From Photobacterium piscicola (lineage in GTDB: Bacteria > Pseudomonadota > Gammaproteobacteria > Enterobacterales > Vibrionaceae), in assembly GCF_900166965.1 (NCBI RefSeq), contig NZ_FUZI01000001.1, forward strand, positions 1,116,001-1,180,000: 64,000 bases of DNA, in the 5' to 3' direction. Positions 46,840-55,604 of this stretch are shown one piece after another. Numbering within the stretch: position 1 is the first letter of the stretch; every line of letters begins with the position of its first letter. The notes below the pieces were generated by a model, which worked only from the letters and a program-made list of their open reading frames with translations, was not told where the DNA came from and searched no databases. A program made the translations under genes and the position numbers.

Positions 46840-47604
46840 TTATTTGGCTTTTACCGCCCAGCCACAAGGTTGAGGATATATTCGTTTAATTATTTTTTTA
46901 TTCTGTTTTTTAAGCAAAATATGACAAGTTTCGATAATTAAACCAAAGGCCATCGCAAAATACACATATCCTTTGTTCAAGTGAATAGCAAAACCTTCCG
47001 CCATTAACATACCGCCAAGCATAACCAAGAACAGCAGTGCTAATGTTTTTAATCCCGGATAGCGCATCACATAATCGTTAATTTTCTCAGCACATAGCAC
47101 CATAATAACTGCTGACGCTAAAATAGCGGCAACCATCAGTGGAACTTCACTGGTTAAACCCACCGCAGTGATCACAGAGTCCATTGAGAAAACCGCATCA
47201 ACCGCGACAATCTGCAATAACACTAATGCTATACCGGCTCTGACTGTGCTTGCTTGTTGCTGGTGAGCATGACTAAAGCACATCCACAATTCTTTTAAGC
47301 TTTTCGCTAATAAGAAAGCACCACCACCAATCATGATTAAATCACGTCCAGAAAAATCATAATTCAGCACATTGACTAATGGTTGGGTTAACGACATTAC
47401 CCAGCTAATAGAGAACACTAAACCAATACGCGCAGCAACAGCTAATGCAATACCAAGATTACGGGCCATTTTACGTTGATGTACAGGTAGACGTTCACAA
47501 AGTACAGAGATGAATACGATATTATCGACACCTAAAACCACTTCAAGTGCAAATAGGGTCGCAAAGATCATTAACGCTTCAGGTTGAAGGAATAACTCTA
47601 GCAT
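46840..47604 (-). CDS. TerC-family integral membrane protein (YgdQ-like)
   Basis: 254 residues with about seven transmembrane segments. Conserved acidic motifs of the TerC family are present in the membrane: ALEVVLGVDNIVFIS (about 20-34) and VDAVFSMDSVITAVGL (about 134-150). TerC proteins are linked to metal-ion (Mn2+) efflux and tellurite resistance; specific transport by this member is not known. The start at 47604 follows GGAG by 8 bases, but this GGAG lies in a hairpin (47611-47630). No yybP-ykoY manganese riboswitch was recognisable upstream. Confidence 0.87.
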   Translation of the reverse strand: MLELFLQPEALMIFATLFALEVVLGVDNIVFISVLCERLPVHQRKMARNLGIALAVAARIGLVFSISWVMSLTQPLVNVLNYDFSGRDLIMIGGGAFLLAKSLKELWMCFSHAHQQQASTVRAGIALVLLQIVAVDAVFSMDSVITAVGLTSEVPLMVAAILASAVIMVLCAEKINDYVMRYPGLKTLALLFLVMLGGMLMAEGFAIHLNKGYVYFAMAFGLIIETCHILLKKQNKKIIKRIYPQPCGWAVKAK

Positions 47605-47988
47605 TGAACAAACTCCATAGAAAAGGAGTTAGGAATTAAAGAACAACTCGAGGGGTCGTCCATATGTGTTTTGATACCTCAATAAAGAATGAAGCTGTAT
47701 TTGAGCAGTAAATACAGTAAATGAAAACCTCTCAAATGTAACCAAATGTAATGAGTTTTGTTTATAAAACCCACCTTAGTATGTGGCACCTATTGATGAT
47801 GAGTTAATATTAAAAATGTTCACTAAGTGTATAAAATTAATAAATATGCCTACCCGTTCACTTTTGCGTTATATGCAAAAGTATTTTAGTTTCATCGTTA
47901 TTGCATAATAAACAGCAAAGGTTCATATTACATACATCTTATTAATTTAATAAAAATATCCACCTAAAAGTAATGTAAAGGATTATTT
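47605..47988. other. Divergent spacer upstream of terC-like and ygjV-like genes
   Basis: A 384-base gap without a gene. It has the Shine-Dalgarno-covering hairpin next to the TerC gene, a short direct repeat (AAATGTAA twice) at 47733-47752 that recurs near the transposase gene at 56711-56731, and AT-rich promoter DNA toward 47980. Confidence 0.55.
47611..47630 (-). promoter_or_regulatory. Hairpin covering the TerC-gene ribosome site
   Basis: On the minus strand AACTCC ttttctat GGAGTT can fold with a 6-bp stem whose right arm contains the only Shine-Dalgarno (GGAG) of the TerC-family gene. It could damp or condition translation. Confidence 0.35.
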
Positions 47989-48231
47989 ATGGAAGTTACA
48001 TTTTTAGGATATATAGCGTCAGCATTCATTATATTATCGTTATTGATGAAGAATATAAAATTACTCAGATATGTAAATTTATTAGGCTGTAGCTTATACG
48101 CTATATACGGTTTAATCATACAATCATGGCCTGTATTTGCTATGAACTTCATCTGTGTAGGCATTAATTTATATAGAATATATACATTAAAATATGAGAA
48201 TAAAAAACTGAATAAGGAGAACTACTTATGA
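47989..48231 (+). CDS. Small YgjV/CBU_0592-like membrane protein
   Basis: 80 residues with about three hydrophobic segments (roughly 4-20, 27-44, 48-66) and a basic C-terminal tail. The pattern GYIASAFIILSLLMKN...RYVNLLG..YAIYG resembles the YgjV/CBU_0592 group of small membrane proteins of unknown function; this is a pattern judgement. A good Shine-Dalgarno (AAAGGA) precedes the ATG. Its stop overlaps the next gene's start by four bases (ATGA), so the two are co-translated. Confidence 0.7.
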   Translation: MEVTFLGYIASAFIILSLLMKNIKLLRYVNLLGCSLYAIYGLIIQSWPVFAMNFICVGINLYRIYTLKYENKKLNKENYL

Positions 48232-49079
48232 TTTTAATTACAGGTGCGACTGGTAATCTTGGTCAATTAGTCATCAAAGAGTTACTAAATAACAAAGCTG
48301 AGTTTGTTGCTGGTGTTCGTAATATTAATCAATACAATGGCCATCATTGTAATCTAGAATATATTGACTATGACAATCTCAGCGTAATGAGAAACGCATT
48401 TAAAAATATTGATACTATCATCTTTATTTCAGGTAACGCTGAAACCGAGCATAGAATACAACAACATCGAAATTTAATTGATGCGGCCAAACAAGAAAAC
48501 ATTAAACATATTATCTATTTAAGTTTTATCACTGTTACTGATCCTCATTCCAAATTTTCATTTACACGCCAACATATTGATACAGAGAGCTATTTAAAAG
48601 CATCAGGTATAAGCCATACTATTGTACGTAGTTGTTGGTATATGGAAAACATTAAAACAGAAATAATCAATGCATTGGACAATCAAGTTTTTATTGATAA
48701 CTCAAACACAGGTAAAATAAGTTTTATTTCTCGACAAGATGTTGCAAAAGGCTTAGCTCAAATTGCTATTAATGTAAATCTACAAGATAGAATCTACACC
48801 TTTACTGGCTCCGCTGCGTATTCTATGCAGAATATTGTAGATTTAATGAATGCCAATTGTCATAAACAAATCAAATATGCACTTTATTCTGATAACGATT
48901 ATAAAAAACGCTTAATTGATGCTAAATTACCCGAATTCTTAGCTGAAGCGATCACATTAAACCGTGTTGATATTGATAATGGTGATTATGCATTTATCTG
49001 CCAAGATGTTAATTTTATTAATAAAAAGTTACCATTAGATATAAACGACTATATTTTCTCTATTTGTTGCACACATTAA
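48228..49079 (+). CDS. NmrA-type NAD(P)-binding reductase
   Basis: 283 residues. The N-terminus LITGATGNLGQLVIKEL carries the GxxGxxG dinucleotide-binding motif of atypical short-chain dehydrogenases. Overall layout resembles the NmrA/QorB (YtfG) group, which includes NAD(P)H:quinone reductases and redox sensors. There is no classical YxxxK pair in the usual context, as expected of NmrA-like proteins. Coupled by a 4-base overlap to the small membrane protein gene. Substrate unknown. Confidence 0.82.
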   Translation: MILITGATGNLGQLVIKELLNNKAEFVAGVRNINQYNGHHCNLEYIDYDNLSVMRNAFKNIDTIIFISGNAETEHRIQQHRNLIDAAKQENIKHIIYLSFITVTDPHSKFSFTRQHIDTESYLKASGISHTIVRSCWYMENIKTEIINALDNQVFIDNSNTGKISFISRQDVAKGLAQIAINVNLQDRIYTFTGSAAYSMQNIVDLMNANCHKQIKYALYSDNDYKKRLIDAKLPEFLAEAITLNRVDIDNGDYAFICQDVNFINKKLPLDINDYIFSICCTH

Positions 49080-49126
49080 AAATATAACAATAATTACTAA
49101 CAAAAACAGCTACCACTTATCACTTG

Positions 49127-49164
49127 AAAATTGAGGAGGTTTTAATATAAATCTCCTCAATTTT
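49127..49164 (+). terminator. Bidirectional terminator after the NmrA-like gene
   Basis: AAAATTGAGGAG (49127-49138) pairs with CTCCTCAATTTT (49153-49164), followed by T residues; it lies between convergent genes. Confidence 0.88.
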
Positions 49165-49182
49165 TTTGTTGTCCTTAAATAA

Positions 49183-49854
49183 TTATTGGTTATTTTTAAT
49201 ATTTAAATAATGATAAGTATCCAATCCCTTTATTGTTTCTGGTCTCGCACAACATCGGGCAACCCAATCAGTAATATTTGAATAAATACTCATATCAATG
49301 ACGTCTTCAATATTATAGAAATTAATGATCCAAATAATCCACGGAAACATTGCAATATCTGCTATAGAATATTTATTATCAACAAGAAATAATTTATTAT
49401 TAAGTTCACTATTTATATAATTAAGAACAATAATAGTTTCTTTTAAATATCGTTCACGTGGATAAGGATCAATAATTTTATCATTATGATAAGTAGAAAA
49501 ATGCCCATAAGCACCAAAAACAGTGCCTTCTGTACTTGCTTGATAAAAAAGCCACTCTATTGTTTTTGTTCTGCTTATTATATCGTTAGAAATAAAATCA
49601 TTATACTTATCAGCCAAATACAATAAAATTGAACACGATTCGGCAATAACATTCGATTCCCCATTAGGATATTCTTTATCTATTAATACCGGTATTTTAT
49701 GTCGGGGATTTACAGCTGAAAACGTAGCCGAAAATTGTTCGTTTTTAGTAATATCTATATTAACCAAAGTATAATCTAGTTTTAGCTCTTCAAGTAAAAT
49801 AGGTATTTTTATCCCATTAGGAGAGCCAATTGTATAAAGTGTAAGATTTTTCAT
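49183..49854 (-). CDS. Glutathione S-transferase family protein (YfcG/YghU-like)
   Basis: 223 residues from the ATG at 49854, chosen because AGGTGA lies just upstream; an in-frame start at 49890 is possible. An N-terminal thioredoxin-like domain (about 1-85) has TIGSPNGIKIPILLEEL and cis-Pro NPRHKIPVLID followed by ESCSILLYLADKY, typical of bacterial GSTs; an all-helical C-terminal domain follows with the N-capping SIADIAMFPWI. The opening resembles the Nu-class YfcG/YghU proteins, which have disulfide reductase activity with glutathione. Substrate unknown. Confidence 0.88.
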   Translation of the reverse strand: MKNLTLYTIGSPNGIKIPILLEELKLDYTLVNIDITKNEQFSATFSAVNPRHKIPVLIDKEYPNGESNVIAESCSILLYLADKYNDFISNDIISRTKTIEWLFYQASTEGTVFGAYGHFSTYHNDKIIDPYPRERYLKETIIVLNYINSELNNKLFLVDNKYSIADIAMFPWIIWIINFYNIEDVIDMSIYSNITDWVARCCARPETIKGLDTYHYLNIKNNQ

Positions 49855-49992
49855 TAATTCACCTATTTTTATAATTACACAGAAATTCAATTAAATTGTT
49901 CTTGTATAATCATATTTTAATTTTAAAGTATTATCATAGTAATAAATTATGATAGTATTTTGTCATCATTCAATTTCTTTAAGGATTAAGTT

Positions 49993-50589
49993 ATGGAACT
50001 CGATAAACTCCTGATTAATATACGTCAATGTGAAATTTGCAAAGGTAAATTGCCTTATCCGCCAAACCCATTATTACAAGTTGGTTATAAAGCTAAGATA
50101 TTAATATTAGGGCAAGCCCCCGGAGAAAAAGCACATTTTAAAAATACATTATTTGATGACATGAGTGGAGAAAGATTACGCTCATGGTTAGGGGTCAATA
50201 ATGACGATTTTTATGATAAAAACATCTTTAATATTATTCCTATCGGGTTCTGTTATCCGGGAGTTATTATCGTGGATGGTAAGCGAAAAGGTGACAAGCC
50301 TCCCCGCCCAGAATGCAGAGCAACATGGCATCCGGTTTTATTACCAAAATTAAATAATGTTGAACTGGTTATTTTATTAGGTAAATATGCGATAGATTAT
50401 TATTTAGGTAAGAAAACGGCGGTTACTACCGAAGTATTCAATCAAAAAAACCGTGATAATAATATTTTTGTCATTCCTCATCCTAGCCCAAGAAACAATA
50501 TTTGGCTTTCTAAAAATCCCGCATTTGAATCCACTATCCTTCCAATTTTAAAGCAAAAAATAGCAACAATTATTGATCACCACCAATAA
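49993..50589 (+). CDS. Uracil-DNA glycosylase superfamily protein
   Basis: 198 residues. Motif A ILILGQAPGEKAH (about 36-48) and the C-terminal motif VIPHPSPRNN are the signature pair of the UDG fold. Four cysteines (CEIC at 13-16, one in GFCYPG and one in RPECRA, the last two 20 residues apart) resemble the 4Fe-4S ligand pattern of family 4 enzymes, though with a longer second spacing. It may remove uracil or another damaged base, or be one of the uncharacterised family branches. Shine-Dalgarno AAGGA lies 7 bases before the ATG. Confidence 0.8.
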   Translation: MELDKLLINIRQCEICKGKLPYPPNPLLQVGYKAKILILGQAPGEKAHFKNTLFDDMSGERLRSWLGVNNDDFYDKNIFNIIPIGFCYPGVIIVDGKRKGDKPPRPECRATWHPVLLPKLNNVELVILLGKYAIDYYLGKKTAVTTEVFNQKNRDNNIFVIPHPSPRNNIWLSKNPAFESTILPILKQKIATIIDHHQ

Positions 50590-50686
50590 AAAACACATCT
50601 TTAATATTGTAAAATATGAGTACAATCATTTTTGCTATCATTTATTTTTATTCCATTTAAATTTATATAGTAAACATGCTAAAAAA

Positions 50687-50711
50687 AGAGGTATTAAATT
50701 ATAATACCTCT
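50687..50711 (-). terminator. Terminator of norB
   Basis: AGAGGTATTA aatta TAATACCTCT is a 10-bp perfect stem, followed on the minus strand by seven T residues, about 40 bases after the norB stop. Confidence 0.88.
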
Positions 50712-50749
50712 CGATAATAACTATTGAAATATCACTTTAAATCAAAACA

Positions 50750-52999
50750 TTATCTTACATCGGCAACTTTATTTTGAAATATTAACTTAACTAAAAATAG
50801 TGCTAATATAATGCCCCCTAGACTAAATAAAAGATCGCCAGGCATTCTAGCCCATACTAAATGTTGAACTAATTCACTGTGTATTACCTCAGGGCTACGC
50901 GCATACCAATAACCATGATTAATAACAGCAAAGAATTGCACAATACCGACGGGTAACAAAGAAAAGACCAACATCGCGCCTAATCCTAAATTCAGAGTCC
51001 AGAATACATATTTTAAAAGTTTTTCACTCCACAGTTTTCGCTTACTACTTATACCACGTAAACAAATAAGCATTAAGCCGATACCCAGCATGCCATATAC
51101 CCCCATGAAAGAACCATGCGCATGAGCTGCTGTCGTATTAAGACCTTGAATATAATAAAGTGAAATCGGTGGATTAATTAAAAAGCCTAAGATCCCTGCC
51201 CCCACTAAATTCCAGAACGCAGTGGCAACAAAAAACATAATTGCCCAATGATAGTTGTGTATCCAAGGTGTTGTTTTTAAATAACGATAGCTCTCAACCG
51301 CTTCAAATCCGATCAGAGCTAACGGCACAACCTCTAAAGCAGAGAAGATAGCACCCCATGCAACAATGGATGTTGGTGTGCCTGCAAAATAAAGATGGTG
51401 CAATGTACCTAATAAGCCACCCGTTAAGAAAATGATAGTGGTAAAGACCACAGCACTATTTGCAGTTTTCGCTCTAACTAAACCAAGACGTACAAACATA
51501 AGTGCAATCACAGATGTAGCAAAGGTCTCAAAGAACCCTTCAACCCATAGGTGAACCACCCACCAACGCCAATACTCAGCCATAGCTAAATTAGTATGTT
51601 TACCCTGTAATAGCCCTGCGCCATAAAATAGGCCAATTGCTACACAAGATGAATAGAGTACTAAAATAACCGGACGATCATTGCTGTTTTTAACCAAACT
51701 AGGATAAATAGCGGCGGTGACTAACGCTAACCAAACTAACAAACCAATAAATAGCAATATCTGCCATACACGGCCCAGATCAATATACTCCATTCCCTGA
51801 TGACCAATTAAGAAACTGGTATCTAAATTGAAGTATTGTTGAATAGCGAACCATTCTCCAGCCATCGAACCGAAAACAATAAAGACCAACACAACCCATA
51901 ACACGTTCACACCTAATCGCTGATATTTAGGCTCATGTTTTGATAGTGATGTCGCAATATAAAGGCCAGTGCCTAGCCATATTGTTGCGATCCAAAAAAC
52001 AGCCAATTGTGTATGCCACGTTCGAGTTAAAGAATACGGCAATATTTTAGCTAACGGGATACCATAAAAGTCTTGGCCTTCAACAGAATAGTGCGCGGTA
52101 ATTCCACCTAATACTATTTGTAGTAAAAATAATGCAATCGCCGTAATAAAATATTTACCAACAGCCTTTTGAGACGGTGTAGGCTTGATATTAATTAATG
52201 GATCTTGCGATGGAATAGCAGGAAGCGGGTCATGACGTAGCGCTGCTTGATACCACGCAAGGCCACCAATCCCCATTAAAAGTACAACAAGACTTAACAC
52301 TGACCACACGATATTATCAGAAGTGGGTATATTGCCTATACTAGGATCATACGGCCAATTATTAGTATAACTGTAGTTTTCATTAGGGCGATTTGTTACC
52401 GCAGCCCAAGCTCCCCAGAATAAAAAAGCATTAAGTTCTTCACGATGTTCACGCGATGGAATGGTGTTATTTTTCATTGCATAATCTTGGCGAAGCTTAT
52501 CTAAGCTTTTATCATTACCAAAAAGTTTGATGTTATGAGCAATAACTTCATCAATAGCCAGCCCACGATCGTTCGATATGGTGATCACTTTTGTTGTTGG
52601 ATTAAAGCTATTCTGCCTAATCTCGTCTCTTATTTGCTGCTGTAAAAACGCTTGCTTAGGATTTGCTAACGTCGCATATAATTGCCCAAACTGTTGTTTC
52701 GCTAAGATGTTAAGCCATGCTTGATTCTCACGGTGAAGCCAATCCGCAGTCCAATCAGGAGCCACATATGAGCCATGCCCCCAAACAGATCCTAATTCAT
52801 GCCCACCCATAGAACGCCAAACTAACTCACCCTGCTCTATATCTTTTTTAGTGAAAATTACCTTACCTGATGTCGTTACGACTTTTGACGGAATCGGAGG
52901 TGCTTCTTGATATATTTCGCTTCCTAAACTTAATAAAACAGCAAAAGAGATAAAACAAATAGCGAATAATACTATTACACTGGCCTTTAATCTGCTCAA
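50750..52999 (-). CDS. norB: Quinol-dependent nitric oxide reductase (qNOR, NorB)
   Basis: About 750 residues, the size of single-subunit qNOR. An N-terminal extension with one membrane helix and a soluble periplasmic part (IEQGELVWRSMGGHELGSVWGHGSY) is followed by the 12-helix heme-copper-oxidase-like core (HTQLAVFWIATIWLG, HLWVEGFFETFATS, HHLYFAGTP, AHAHGSFMGVYGM). It reduces two NO to N2O using quinol and detoxifies NO. The start is probably TTG at 52999 or ATT at 53002: the Shine-Dalgarno AGAGGA (53012-53007) sits 7 and 4 bases before them. The longer GTG start at 53029 would lie upstream of the transcription start predicted from the -24/-12 promoter. Divergent from norR. Confidence 0.93.
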   Translation of the reverse strand: MSRLKASVIVLFAICFISFAVLLSLGSEIYQEAPPIPSKVVTTSGKVIFTKKDIEQGELVWRSMGGHELGSVWGHGSYVAPDWTADWLHRENQAWLNILAKQQFGQLYATLANPKQAFLQQQIRDEIRQNSFNPTTKVITISNDRGLAIDEVIAHNIKLFGNDKSLDKLRQDYAMKNNTIPSREHREELNAFLFWGAWAAVTNRPNENYSYTNNWPYDPSIGNIPTSDNIVWSVLSLVVLLMGIGGLAWYQAALRHDPLPAIPSQDPLINIKPTPSQKAVGKYFITAIALFLLQIVLGGITAHYSVEGQDFYGIPLAKILPYSLTRTWHTQLAVFWIATIWLGTGLYIATSLSKHEPKYQRLGVNVLWVVLVFIVFGSMAGEWFAIQQYFNLDTSFLIGHQGMEYIDLGRVWQILLFIGLLVWLALVTAAIYPSLVKNSNDRPVILVLYSSCVAIGLFYGAGLLQGKHTNLAMAEYWRWWVVHLWVEGFFETFATSVIALMFVRLGLVRAKTANSAVVFTTIIFLTGGLLGTLHHLYFAGTPTSIVAWGAIFSALEVVPLALIGFEAVESYRYLKTTPWIHNYHWAIMFFVATAFWNLVGAGILGFLINPPISLYYIQGLNTTAAHAHGSFMGVYGMLGIGLMLICLRGISSKRKLWSEKLLKYVFWTLNLGLGAMLVFSLLPVGIVQFFAVINHGYWYARSPEVIHSELVQHLVWARMPGDLLFSLGGIILALFLVKLIFQNKVADVR

Positions 53000-53035
53000 A
53001 ATGGTGTCCTCTAAAATCAAAGTAACCACTTATAG

Positions 53036-53051
53036 GCATAAGCCATGCCAA
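53036..53051 (-). promoter_or_regulatory. Sigma-54 (-24/-12) promoter of norB
   Basis: The minus strand reads TTGGCATGGCTTATGC: GG and GC separated by ten bases, as in TGGCAC-N5-TTGC promoters, with the first element off by one base. It predicts transcription starting near 53025, about 26 bases before the chosen norB start. Confidence 0.7.
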
Positions 53052-53093
53052 CAATTAACATTATGATTTAAATGCAATTTATATCAATAAACA

Positions 53094-53148
53094 GTCATAA
53101 AGACCAAACAGCTCATAGTACTAATGACACCAACATGGTTATAATGAC
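53094..53148. promoter_or_regulatory. Three NorR enhancer-type sites (GT-N7-AC)
   Basis: GTCATAAAGAC (53094-53104), GTACTAATGAC (53118-53128) and GTTATAATGAC (53138-53148) each fit the GT-N7-AC NorR core. Centres lie about 74, 98 and 118 bases upstream of the predicted norB transcription start, suiting enhancer binding. E. coli norVW also has three NorR sites. Confidence 0.7.
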
Positions 53149-53193
53149 ATTATAAATACATGTTATGGGTAAATGAGGAAATAAAACCTAGGT

Positions 53194-54222
53194 ATGTCTA
53201 ATATTGTTAATAAAAATCATATAGTTAAACATTCAAAACGGGAAATAATAGGATTTTCAGCGGCAGCAAAAAAGCTAAAACAAGATATAGAAATAGTCTC
53301 TAACAGTGAATTAAATGTTTTAATTCAAGGCGAAACTGGCGTTGGAAAAGAATTAGTTGCCGAAGCTATCCATCAAAAATCAAATCGCTTTTTATCAAAT
53401 ATGGTATATCTCAATTGTGCAGCCTTACCTGAAAATATCGCAGAAAGTGAACTTTTTGGACATATAAAAGGGGCATTTACTGGTGCAATAAATAACAGAA
53501 TTGGAAAATTTGAACTCGCCAATAAAGGGACTTTATTTTTAGATGAAATTGGCGATTTATCACTAAGATTACAAGCAAAATTATTACGAGTACTACAATA
53601 TGGTGATATTCAACGGATAGGGGCTGATACCGTATCCCATGTCGATGTCCGTATTATTGCAGCAACTAATGTTGATTTAATCAAAGCAATTGATAACCAT
53701 ACTTTTAGAGAAGATCTCTATCACCGCCTAAATGTTTACCCAATAATAGTGCCAACATTACGCGAAAGAATGACTGATATTTTACCTATCGCCGAATATA
53801 TTTTAGAAAAAATTAAGCATGAATTAGTTCTTTATAAATTATATTTGACGCCTCACTGTATTCATTTATTAGAAAGCTATAGCTGGCCTGGCAACATACG
53901 TGAATTAGAAAATAGCTTATATCGAGCAGCATTAGTGGCTAAATTTGAACAATGTAATAAAGATATCTGCATACATGCTAACAATATTTTAGTGAATAAT
54001 GAGACAGATCAACCTTTAACTAACGTGCCAATTGAAGAAAATATTAAAGATAATAAAACACATTTATCACTGCGTGAAGCTACTGAGATTTTTCAATATC
54101 AATATATAAAGAAAACACTGGCACAACAAAAAGGAAATTGGTCAAAATCAGCATCAGCACTACAAGTTGATTGCAGTAATTTACATCGACTTGCCAACAG
54201 GCTAGGACTTAAGAATAATTAA
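53194..54222 (+). CDS. norR: NorR-like sigma-54 activator lacking the GAF sensor domain
   Basis: 342 residues against about 500 for NorR. It begins almost directly at the AAA+ domain: Walker A GETGVGKE (46-53), sigma-54 contact loop GAFTGA (93-98), Walker [11 protein letters not shown] (112-121), and a C-terminal Fis-type helix-turn-helix (about 310-340, [19 protein letters not shown]) that matches NorR closely. The N-terminal GAF domain that holds the NO-sensing non-heme iron in E. coli NorR is absent. An in-frame TAA 12 bases upstream and only 164 bases to the norB start codon region rule out a longer frame. In E. coli, deleting the GAF domain makes NorR constitutively active. No strong Shine-Dalgarno; GAGGAA is 15 bases upstream. 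Confidence 0.87.
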   Translation: MSNIVNKNHIVKHSKREIIGFSAAAKKLKQDIEIVSNSELNVLIQGETGVGKELVAEAIHQKSNRFLSNMVYLNCAALPENIAESELFGHIKGAFTGAINNRIGKFELANKGTLFLDEIGDLSLRLQAKLLRVLQYGDIQRIGADTVSHVDVRIIAATNVDLIKAIDNHTFREDLYHRLNVYPIIVPTLRERMTDILPIAEYILEKIKHELVLYKLYLTPHCIHLLESYSWPGNIRELENSLYRAALVAKFEQCNKDICIHANNILVNNETDQPLTNVPIEENIKDNKTHLSLREATEIFQYQYIKKTLAQQKGNWSKSASALQVDCSNLHRLANRLGLKNN

Positions 54223-54285
54223 GTTATTGACCCGTCTATAAGGCTAGGGTTCAAGATGTAGCTTCGCTCAAATAATGGGGAATAT

Positions 54286-54795
54286 ATGCTTACGGTCACT
54301 CATATCGCAAAACAGTTCGGCGTTTCTCGTACCACTATTTTGTATTACGAAAAAGAAGCGCTTTTGATGCCCGCTTACCGTTCTGAGAATGGCTACCGCT
54401 GGTATGGCGACAAAGAAGTTCAACGCTTAAAAACAATTACCTCTTATCGCTCGTATGGTCTGTCTATCGCAAGTATTCGTACATTGTTAAATCGAAACGC
54501 AGAATCTCAAACTCAGATATTGAAAGATCATTTCAATGAATTAGAGAAAGAAATTCAAAACCTACGCGCACAGCAAAAAGCTGTTGTGATGCTGCTTCAA
54601 GAACCGAGTTTATTAGAGGAAAATATTGTGAATAAAGATCGTTGGGTAGAAATAATGGTTGCAGCAGGATTCACTGAAACCGATATGATTAAATGGCATC
54701 AAAAATTTGAAGCACTAGAGCCACTAGAGCACCAGAAGTTCCTAGAGTCACTGGGAATTTCTAGCGATGAAATCATTAAGATTCGCGCGCTATAA
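54286..54795 (+). CDS. MerR-family transcriptional regulator
   Basis: 169 residues. The N-terminal winged helix-turn-helix of MerR is clear (VTHIAKQFGVSRTTILYYEKEALLMPAYRSENGYRWY, in parts), followed by a coiled-coil dimer helix (about 80-105) and a short C-terminal effector region. No metal-binding cysteine is present, so it is not a metal or SoxR type; the inducer is unknown. GGGGAA lies 4 bases before the ATG. It follows norR on the same strand after 63 bases but is unlikely to be related functionally. Confidence 0.88.
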   Translation: MLTVTHIAKQFGVSRTTILYYEKEALLMPAYRSENGYRWYGDKEVQRLKTITSYRSYGLSIASIRTLLNRNAESQTQILKDHFNELEKEIQNLRAQQKAVVMLLQEPSLLEENIVNKDRWVEIMVAAGFTETDMIKWHQKFEALEPLEHQKFLESLGISSDEIIKIRAL

Positions 54796-54804
54796 AATAA
54801 GAAC

Positions 54805-54822
54805 AACCTCAAGGATGAGGTT
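54805..54822 (+). terminator. Short hairpin after the merR-type gene
   Basis: AACCTCA agga TGAGGTT is a 7-bp stem directly after the MerR-type stop, overlapping the end of the convergent acetyltransferase gene; there is no T tract on the plus strand. Confidence 0.4.
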
Positions 54823-55354
54823 ATCCACATAAATTATATTCATAAAAAATAATGTTTTGATTATTCTCTTCCAACGCAACAAAACCTACTTTTTGAAGTA
54901 ACTTTTTCGAAGCCTCATTTTTCATATCTACACCACCAATTAGTTTTTCAGCCCATTGGTTATCACGGCAGCATTGAAGTAAGCCAATCAGTAATTCGCT
55001 ACCATAACCTTGATACCAATGAGATTCAGCTAATAAATAACCTAAATTAGCTGTAGCAACATCTGATTCAGAAAGGAAAACAAAGCCAATAATCGAATCA
55101 CAACCTTTATGCTTAACTGAGCATAAATGACTTTCTGATAACATTCTCATAAGCCAAGTTTCGGCTTTTGATGTAGTATTAATTTCATGAAAATAAGGTG
55201 GTAACGATTCGACAACCGAAGCAGAAAGTAAACTAATAATCTCTGATAATAAGATTGATTTCATTAATTCTGACATCGAATAAAAATCAACATTTACAAC
55301 CTCAAGTCTAGTTGTCGTAAATGCTAGAGATGTAAATTTAGATTTATTTATCAC
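54821..55354 (-). CDS. GNAT-family N-acetyltransferase
   Basis: About 177 residues from the GTG at 55354 (GGTGG 4 bases upstream); the frame opens from a TTG at 55375. The GNAT core is visible: the strand IIGFVFLSES, then NLGYLLAESHWYQGYGSELLIGLL with the acetyl-CoA-binding GYGSE loop, and KNEASKKLLQKVGF. The pattern is RimJ/RimL-like. The acceptor substrate cannot be told. Confidence 0.82.
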   Translation of the reverse strand: MINKSKFTSLAFTTTRLEVVNVDFYSMSELMKSILLSEIISLLSASVVESLPPYFHEINTTSKAETWLMRMLSESHLCSVKHKGCDSIIGFVFLSESDVATANLGYLLAESHWYQGYGSELLIGLLQCCRDNQWAEKLIGGVDMKNEASKKLLQKVGFVALEENNQNIIFYEYNLCG

Positions 55355-55604
55355 ACTGCCACCATAATGAAACAAAGACTCGACAACTTAACAACACAAC
55401 GTTGGACAGCCAAATATTTTGTTATAAAATAGAGCCCCTAAAAAATAAACTATTCCATCAACAACAAACTCTTTTACTATAAAAATTACGGCTTGTTATT
55501 TATATTCTTTGTTAAATCAATGCTGTTTCCATATTTCAGGATCAATAAAACCCACAATCCTGACGGTTATTGTAGTATTTTTATCTGATTATAAGAAACT
55601 ATAT

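Noticed and set aside
47605..47760. Possible yybP-ykoY manganese riboswitch before the TerC-family gene
   Set aside because: The conserved loop sequences of that riboswitch could not be found; only a short Shine-Dalgarno hairpin is supported.
53164..53193. Two tiny upstream frames (3 codons each) before norR as a regulatory leader
   Set aside because: They are too short and without ribosome sites; they show only that the norR frame cannot extend upstream.
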